A stretch of 64,000 bases of DNA from Nectonema munidae (taxonomy: Eukaryota > Nematomorpha > Nectonematoida > Nectonematidae). The stretch is from positions 1 through 64,000 of the forward strand of contig JAUIRK010000297.1 in assembly GCA_030549495.1 (NCBI GenBank). The letters run 5' to 3'. Position numbers and translations under genes: made by a program. The notes under the pieces are model-generated. The model was not told the DNA's origin. It saw only the letters and a program-made list of their open reading frames with translations, and searched no databases. Below, in pieces: positions 57,851 through 64,000 of the stretch (the stretch's first letter is position 1; each line of letters begins with the position of its first letter).

Positions 57851-59323
57851 AAAAGAAAATCTCACATCAAGTATTTATCTTCAAATTTATTGATTTCAAT
57901 GCTTTGCCGTGTTGGTTGTTAATCATTATATCCTTGCTAATTGTTTTATTTATTTCTATTTTGAAATATCATTAAAATTTGTGCAATTCTAGTAAAATGC
58001 AAGGAAAGACAATTATTTTTTTAAACTAATATTCCTATTTGATGATATCTTCCTTAAAGCTTGTCAATGTTGAAAACGGGGAGACGAATAATATTTTTTA
58101 TCTTACATGCTCTTTTAAGGGATTGATATTTAAAAAATAGGGAAACTGTGAGTACTTACGATTAGATGAGTTACATGGAGTTTAGATTTTTCAAGATGTA
58201 ATATTAATTCAGGGGGAGATTACTTTCAATAAACCTAAATCTTAAATATGAAAATAGATTAATTTATAACTTAAAAATTTTTAATTGAAAGTCATTAATT
58301 GGCATATGAGTTTATGCAAATAATTTTACTTAAGTACAGTACTTCACAAATACGTATCTTACACGCTGACTGTTTCAATTAATTAAAATTAGACATCTAA
58401 TTGGCAGTGTTTATCCTTTGTTTCAAAAACTAGTTATGAATACGCTAATTTGAAAAGAGGTTTTAAAAAGTGTTTGAAAATATATACTCAAAATATTTAG
58501 ACTCGAAAAAAATAGGAAAAATTATTAGTAAGCATAAATATAAGTATTATATAATAAACATTGTTTCTCCATTCATTTTGCATCAGTTCCTGCTTTGTAA
58601 ATTGTGGTTACATGTGTTTAAATTAAGAGTAAATTAGTAAATATTTTTTTTGGAAAAAAAGGACTTACAAATATTTTTATAATGAGTATACATGTTTTTG
58701 TTAATCCTATATATGATTAGAAGAGCTTATTTTCACATCTACAAAATTTTGACAAATTTGATTGACGTTTTGATGGAGTTAGAAATTATTTTCTAAAAAA
58801 ATGAGCAACACCAATGAATCCAGTGTATTTAAAAATGGTATGTTAGATGCATTGTACATCAGAAAACGTTTTTTATTATATATATATACCACATTTTAAC
58901 AGTTTAGGCAAAATTTGATTGATGTTGCGAAGTTTCCACAGAGTATGATGTTATGGGAAAAAAGTGACACTTGCAAATATTTCAAATTCTAACAGATACT
59001 GTCAATTTTGATTGACGAAAACCAACACTTTGCAAAAAAATTACAAAACAAATACAACCATTGTATTTAGAATACATTTGAAATATATATAAAAAAACTT
59101 ACTTTTTTTTAAATCAATTTTTTTATTCTTATATTTATTTTCACTGTTTTTAACGCCGACAAATCAACTCTATGCCATTTAAACTTAATTTTTATCTTGC
59201 TTTATATAGAGGTAATTTTAGTTTATAAAATAATTTTTGTATTATTTCAATTTTGACGTTTTTAGCGATGCTCTTAACCGGAAAGCAGAATGTTGAATTT
59301 GTGATGGATTCCATTTTAAGGCA
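57851..59323. other. AT-rich intergenic
   Basis: Mostly A/T. Between 58750 and 59020 three copies of (A/T)TTTGATTGA(C/T)G occur, similar to a word inside the 152-bp satellite units. 57879-57910 repeats at 60099-60130 (CAAATTTATTGATTTCAATG, CTTTGCCG). Confidence 0.45.
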
Positions 59324-59443
59324 ATGTCCTCAATCGCACTGCATCGCCTTGCACGGTTTGATAAGTTTGCACATATAAAAGGAATATTTGCAAAGCACAG
59401 ACAAGATTATGCTAGGAAGAAGCAAATAGATGAAGCGAAATAG
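59324..59443 (+). CDS. Possible small basic ORF or exon
   Basis: A 39-codon frame (MSSIALHRLARFDKFAHIKG, then IFAKHRQDYARKKQIDEAK) in GC-balanced sequence, strongly helical and basic. A donor-like GAAG/GTAAGG follows about 30 bp after the stop. I recognise no family. It could be a real small protein, an exon of a gene I cannot trace, or a pseudogene piece. Confidence 0.3.
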   Translation: MSSIALHRLARFDKFAHIKGIFAKHRQDYARKKQIDEAK

Positions 59444-59594
59444 CCAAGCTCAATAGCATTGAGGTTGAAGGTAAGGTATGCCTTTATCTGAGCACCCCGC
59501 CGTTAAGAACATAGAAAGGCGATGCAAGTTGCGCTCAGCAATATAAAGTCAAGGAGAAAAAGGGGAATATGGAAAAGAGAGAAAACACTTTTTA

Positions 59595-59642
59595 ATGTCA
59601 CCACGAGAAAAAGAAAACGAAGTTTATGATTCATTCATCAAG
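59595..59642 (+). CDS. Possible first coding exon
   Basis: ATG followed by MSPREKENEVYDSFIK and a strong donor AAG/GTAAAT at 59643. No downstream exon could be joined with confidence. Confidence 0.2.
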
Positions 59643-59972
59643 GTAAATAAATTAACTCCTTTTTTGTGTGTGTTTTTGCTCACTATTCGGCATTGTTTCT
59701 TCTTCCTCATCTCATGCTTCTTCATCTTCTTCTTCTTCTTTAAATGGTGATGCTTTTGATGTTAAAGAATGTGACATTATTATGATTATTATTTTTATTT
59801 TGAGTAGGGGTGTTTGCCATGATAAAGTATTTTTTTTTATTGTTTTTTGATATTGTTATGAACGGCGGTTTTCCATGCCACCATGAAAAAAGAGTGTAGC
59901 AAGGAGAGAGAGAGAAAAACAAGTTGTGCTGTAGGTAGGGAGGTAGATTTGTGTCAATGACAAATCGAACAA

Positions 59973-60010
59973 TATTTAAAGGCATGCCAATTGCATGAGA
60001 ATATTCAGAC
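59973..60010 (+). promoter_or_regulatory. TATA box and initiator of the secreted-protein gene
   Basis: TATTTAAA at 59973-59980 lies about 34 bp before TTCAGAC (A at 60007), an arthropod-like initiator. Together with the donor at 60085 and the acceptor at 61446 this gives a consistent gene start. Inferred, not proven. Confidence 0.6.
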
Positions 60011-60084
60011 GCAGAATCTTATTTCACTTAAAAAATAACAACATTAAACACTCCCAGCTTTGCTTCTGATAAGATCTTTCAAAG
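60007..60084 (+). other. 5' UTR exon of the secreted-protein gene
   Basis: From the predicted start site to CTTTCAAAG/GTAACC. No ATG lies in it. The next exon begins with the ATG itself, directly after TTTTAG. Confidence 0.55.
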
Positions 60085-60336
60085 GTAACCTTTTTTTCTT
60101 CTTCAAATTTATTGATTTCAATGCTTTGCCGAGTTTACTTCAACTTTCTTTCAAATTAGTTTCTTACCTAGGAAGAATTTAACAAATGTTTTTCAAATGG
60201 CGAACTTTCCTTCATAGTTATATCAGCGGTTTATTAAAAATATCTATTTTTCAAAAATTTCTCAAATTCAAATGGAAATAATTTTCCAATGAGGGGCATT
60301 CATCTAATTTTTAAGGATAAAAAATCCCTACAAAAG

Positions 60337-60425
60337 ACATGATTGCAGAAAGCTAAGCAGAATGGAAATGGAATTGAATAAGATTTATTAAAACTAAAAA
60401 TCAATTAAATTATGCCTTCAAACAA
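60337..60425. repeat. Second copy of the 55744-55830 repeat
   Basis: Lies inside the first intron of the secreted-protein gene, immediately left of MITE copy 2. Confidence 0.75.
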
Positions 60426-60458
60426 AACTATTAAAGATTAAAAGATTTAAAGATTAAA

Positions 60459-61060
60459 GATTTAAAGGGGGCGGAGCCGGCGTACGCCCCCCCCCCTCTC
60501 CCTAAAATTGCATTGCCATTTGATTGGAAATTTTTCTTGATCTAATTCTTTTCGTAGAACTCAAATATTATGATGATTTCTGTAACTCAGATTCAATCTT
60601 TCTCTAAAGTGAGAAGCCCTAAAAAGTTTTTTATGTTTCAATCGTAGTTAAGTGTGACACTTATTGCTTTTATATTATCCAATTTTTATTGCAAATTTAT
60701 TATTTAAACACAACAAGTTTTACACCACATCAATTCACTTCGCGGTTCAATGAATGAGGATCGTTTTAATGCTCACATTCTTCTTTTTGTTCATAAATAT
60801 TCGATTGGATATTGACACCACTATTTATATGTATGCTTAAAAGTCTCCTAGACGGATGAAGCTCCTTAACTCTCTTAGTTCTTAATCTAGTTACTCTCCT
60901 ATAATAAACTTATACTTTTTTGAATGTTTTATGATAAAAAGTCCATTTTTGCTTTTTATTAAACTATTACCCAAAATAAGATAAAAAAAATAGCTTAAAA
61001 ATTTTGATAAAGCTTAAATTTATATGCTTCACATTTGAGTTCTAGTTTTGTACAATCTAG
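60459..61060. mobile_element. MITE copy 2 with about 200-bp insertion
   Basis: Matches 57078-57460 (GATTTAAAGGGGGCGG through GATAAAGCTTAAATTTATAT) but is interrupted at about 60791-60994 by unrelated AT-rich sequence, and its outer termini are missing. It lies in the first intron of the secreted-protein gene. Confidence 0.75.
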
Positions 61061-61446
61061 ATAGTTTAGCTCAATGTTTCTAAAGTTACGGTGCGAATTA
61101 TACAACTACTAGATATGTTCCTAAAAATAATAGCTTATAATTGGGGGCGGATGATCCACGTTAGCGGATTAAACAAGAGAGTTTATATTTAAAATTGTTT
61201 TCCACGGAGCAATTTTGAATGCAGTTGGAAAATTGCTTTGAAAAATTGGAATGAGACATAATAGCGATTGTTCAATCCCATTTTATATCCAAAACTTAAA
61301 GGGATATATTTAAAGTCGCTGAATTTACATATGATGGTATTATAGTCGCCAAATGAACATAAAGTAGATTTGGTCTATGACTCAAAACAAAGAAAAGTAT
61401 CTTACTTAGCAAAAATGATAAGTGTATTTTATTTCTGACTTTTTAG

Positions 61447-61532
61447 ATGAACATCCTCTTCATTGCATTTCTCATGCTTTCTGTGATTGTCCTACAAACT
61501 TCTCAAGGATATCCAAAACACCATGGCTCAGA
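61447..61532 (+). CDS. Secreted-protein exon: signal peptide
   Basis: Residues 1-28 plus two bases of codon 29. Acceptor TTTTAG abuts the ATG. Donor GA/GTAAAC. Confidence 0.82.
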
Positions 61533-63707
61533 GTAAACAACTTTACACCTCTCTTCCCTTGACAAAATGATTCGATGTAAATGACTGGAGTTGGGTATAG
61601 AAAAGACGTAAAACAAAAGGGCAACATAATTATTTATAAATAATTGCACTAAGCAGTTACCAAATCATACTTAAAGCTTTTGAAATCAAACATATTTTTA
61701 AAAAATTATTTAAGTAATGTATGGCCTCTATATAAGTTTTTTGGCCCCACTCCTCCCTCCCTCTTTGAAAATAATGTTGAACTACATCTCACCCATCTGT
61801 GTATGAAAGGAAATTACAATCGATTTCGGAGCACTTGTAATGTTGCAGGATGCTTGTATATTCTGCATCCAGAGTTTGTTGAATAACTTTCTACCAAAGA
61901 AATAAGTTATGTTATTTTATCTTTTGTGCGATTCAAGTAGCTCAGCTATTTGATTGGTTGAAAGTTATCCTATAAATTAATGGCACAGGCGATATAAGAA
62001 TTTTGCTAACCCATTACTGCACCGCCTCCAATTTATGCTTAACTAACTTTCTAACTACTTTTTTACACAAGTCATCACAAAAGTCATGGAAATAGCTATG
62101 GCAAGAGTTATGGCGATAAACACCACGACAGCTACAAGCACGGCAACAAAGGCTACAAGGATTCCGGGAGCTACAAAGACTACCACGATGACTCCTACAA
62201 GCATAGCAAATGGGATCAAGGCCACAAGCATGGCATGCACAGTTACGGAAGAAAGTGGGACAAAGGTCACGAAGATCATGGCGGCTACTCTGATCACTAT
62301 GGTGGACACAAGAAGGATTATGGCAAACAGTCTTACGGTATTCGTTCACTTTTTTCCCTCAAAGCGCACTTACTCCATAATCACAAAGCCTGATTTTTGC
62401 TCTTATAATTTGGGAGGAAAAATGGGCTTAAGGAAAGAATGTAGGAGCAGTCAATTAAAAATGGTTAAATGAATGAAGCGGAAAATTTATGCGCAATATG
62501 GACGATGTTAGAGCTTGTAGCAATAAGGAGTTCGATTTGGTAAAAGCACAAAACTAAGGTCAATATTTTTGAAGAAGGGTCTTAAAATAAATTATTCGCA
62601 AAATAGAGCAGTTTCTAAAGAAACATTTTAATTTCAACAAAAATAAAATTTCAATTCATTTTATTTCAAAAAAATTTTTAATTGGAATGACAAAATTTAT
62701 GTGGAATTTAACATTTACCTGGAAAAAAATTGAGAATTTGTTACTATTCAGGTTAGTGAATCGGCAAAAGAACTAGTGAAATATAATTGATTAGCTTATT
62801 AGAAAACCATATACTTACGGATAATAATAATAATCATAGGCTTCGAAACCAAAGGCAGACACGGCAGCCAAAAAGTTTTAAGCCCGCCTTTACCAATTAT
62901 AAGGAAATGATGCAAACTTTACACCCATTTCTTGTTTCAACCCTTTGACGACAAGAAATTTTTATGGCTAAACGCCTGCTTTATTTTTCAATGAAATTTC
63001 ATATACTTAAAGTAGATGGCTTCACTTCTTGGGCACATGTGTCACGCTGGTGCCCCTAGAGAATCCCTTGTGCATAATTTTAATATACCTGTCATATAGC
63101 GGTCATTTCTGACTTTGTGTGCAGTAGTTATTCCACTGTTAAATCTTAGTTTTTTTTCTCATACTATTTTTTTTATATTGTATAATTAATTTAAATGACA
63201 AATATAATTAATAAAACTTATTCTTCTTCCTTCTCTTATAACGCGTATTGAAGACCATCATTTTATTTTAAGCGATGAGTGACCAACTTAAAAGCTTTCT
63301 TCAATCATAAAAGTTTTTCATCAAACATTAATTAGCCCATGTAGCTGGTAAGACGACTTTTGAGTACCTTAAATTTGTCATCAAAAATGGTTCTTAACAA
63401 AAAACCTAGTTTCAAATAATATCGAAACTTAAGCTCTTGGCTTACGTTATAGTTATAAGTGTATCTTTTGTAAATAAAATCATTTTTTAGTTTTGTCTCA
63501 TCCTATCAAATCCTATTTATAGAGAAAACCCATAGTCTAATGTGTTTAATATTACATTTCATGAAAGAATAAGGGCAAATATATCAAAGTAGAGCAGCAT
63601 TGAAGAATTATTTTTTGGATTTAGGAAACAAAGACTACAGCAAGCATGGCTACCATGATTCCCATGACAAAGGACATGACAGCAAACACTACAAAAGCTA
63701 CCACTAA
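61447..63707 (+). CDS. Secreted His/Gly/Tyr/Lys-rich protein, 144 residues
   Basis: Coding exons 61447-61532, 62072-62337 and 63625-63707 join in one frame (435 nt with stop) with GT-AG introns of 539 and 1287 bp. Residues 1-21 form a signal peptide (MNILFIAFLMLSVIVLQTSQ, then G), so the mature chain probably starts near YPKHHG. The mature part has 23 His in about 123 residues, no Cys, and is made of loose Gly/Tyr/His/Lys/Ser/Asp modules such as SYKHG, GHKHG and GYHDSHDKGH. Such chains are known among cuticle, silk or adhesive components, metal-binding secretions and some antimicrobial peptides. The sequence does not decide between these, and I recognise no named family. All splice phases agree (2, 1), the last exon continues the same composition, and AATAAA follows 154 bp after the stop. 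The gene looks intact. Confidence 0.85.
62072..62337 (+). CDS. Secreted-protein exon: main repeat region
   Basis: Residues 30-117 plus split codons, from HHKSHGNSYGKSYG to DYGKQSY. Acceptor ACACAAG, donor ACG/GTATTC. Antisense and other-frame ORFs here (62014-62309 minus, 62086-62472 plus) are shadows. Confidence 0.85.
63625..63707 (+). CDS. Secreted-protein terminal exon
   Basis: Encodes NKDYSKHGYHDSHDKGHDSK, then HYKSYH and TAA. Too short for an ORF scan but clearly the same composition and phase. Confidence 0.82.
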
Positions 63708-63860
63708 CTTCCTCCACCAATCAAATTCTTTCCTTTAACACGAGCCAAGTGTTTCTTCAAAATCATTTAAATGATGCAGAACAACCGCACGCTTACTCCC
63801 ACTTTGTTATGCCCAGAAGTTTCTATTTTAAAACCAAAGCCTTTTTTACTCTGATTTATA

Positions 63861-63866
63861 AATAAA
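63861..63866 (+). terminator. Polyadenylation signal AATAAA
   Basis: Canonical hexamer 154 bp after the stop of the secreted-protein gene. Confidence 0.6.
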
Positions 63867-63899
63867 TTTTTTACTTCTTTCATTTGAATGTAAAGTAGG

Positions 63900-64000
63900 C
63901 AGTGGCGAATCCAGAAATTTCTTATAGGGGTGAGGGGGCGAAATCTATTTAAATTTTTTGCAATTTTGCTAAAAGTCTTCAGAGAATACGACATCTGTAT
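63900..64000. mobile_element. Start of a MITE cut by the window edge
   Basis: CAGTGGCGAATCCAGAAATT followed by a GGGGTGAGGGGGCG tract, the usual GC-rich terminal block of the CAGTGGCGGATCCAGA class also hinted at by 56813 (CAGTAGCGGATCTAGAAAAT). Confidence 0.55.

Noticed and set aside
62014-62472. Antisense 111-aa and 84-aa frames and a Thr/Met-rich plus-strand 128-aa frame
   Set aside because: Shadows of the His/Gly/Tyr-rich exon, whose splice sites and phases agree only with the frame reported.
2-64000. LTR retrotransposon or other virus-derived element
   Set aside because: No long terminal repeats, protease, integrase, capsid or envelope-like words were recognised on either strand.

Overview
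This is a 64 kb AT-rich stretch of an animal nuclear genome, most likely an arthropod. The evidence is spliced genes with consensus GT-AG introns, many very short introns (48-80 bp) beside multi-kilobase ones, tRNA-derived repeats, LINE fragments and a dense load of cut-and-paste DNA transposons, above all hAT. A crustacean such as a parasitic copepod would fit the composition and repeat load, but that is inference. I saw no rRNA, functional tRNA, CRISPR array or bacterial operon, and no recognisable LTR or virus-derived element.

Three host genes can be read. (1) Methionine aminopeptidase 1 (+, 4584-29972) is complete: 13 exons, 374 codons, an N-terminal zinc finger and all five metal ligands of the pita-bread fold. 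Five introns are 48-80 bp and seven are about 1.1-7.0 kb; the large ones hold most of the transposon debris in the left half. (2) An uninterrupted 560-codon WD40 gene (-, 47011-48693) belongs to the WDR76/Cmr1 family and has an unusual hydrophobic N-terminal extension. (3) A small spliced gene (+, about 60007 to 63707, with a TATA box at 59973) encodes a 144-residue secreted, cysteine-free protein rich in His, Gly, Tyr and Lys.

Layout: 1-3.5 kb, a direct duplication, a LINE reverse-transcriptase relic and a ZMYM1-like hAT relic. 4.6-30 kb, MetAP1 with intronic hAT, piggyBac-type, Tc1/pogo-type, LINE and SINE-like insertions. 31.5-32.6 kb, a hAT with long inverted ends. 36-38.7 kb, a roughly 152-bp satellite array abutting a GTF2IRD2-like hAT. 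40.4-42.2 kb, a MITE and a decayed piggyBac. 43.4-45.5 kb, inverted copies of repeats found in MetAP1 intron 6, one carrying a 42-bp minisatellite. 46.6-48.7 kb, an exon-like segment convergent with WDR76. 50-56 kb, LINE and hAT relics. 56.4-61 kb, short repeat arrays, a two-copy MITE family and a tRNA-derived SINE, running into the promoter and first intron of the secreted-protein gene.

The three genes are not functionally linked as far as can be seen: one acts in co-translational N-terminal methionine removal, one is probably a nuclear DNA-damage or ubiquitin-adaptor protein, and one is secreted. The most unusual coding content is the His/Gly/Tyr-rich secreted gene and the N-terminal extension of the WDR76 homologue. 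The most unusual non-coding content is the co-occurrence of at least seven separate hAT relics of several lineages in 64 kb.
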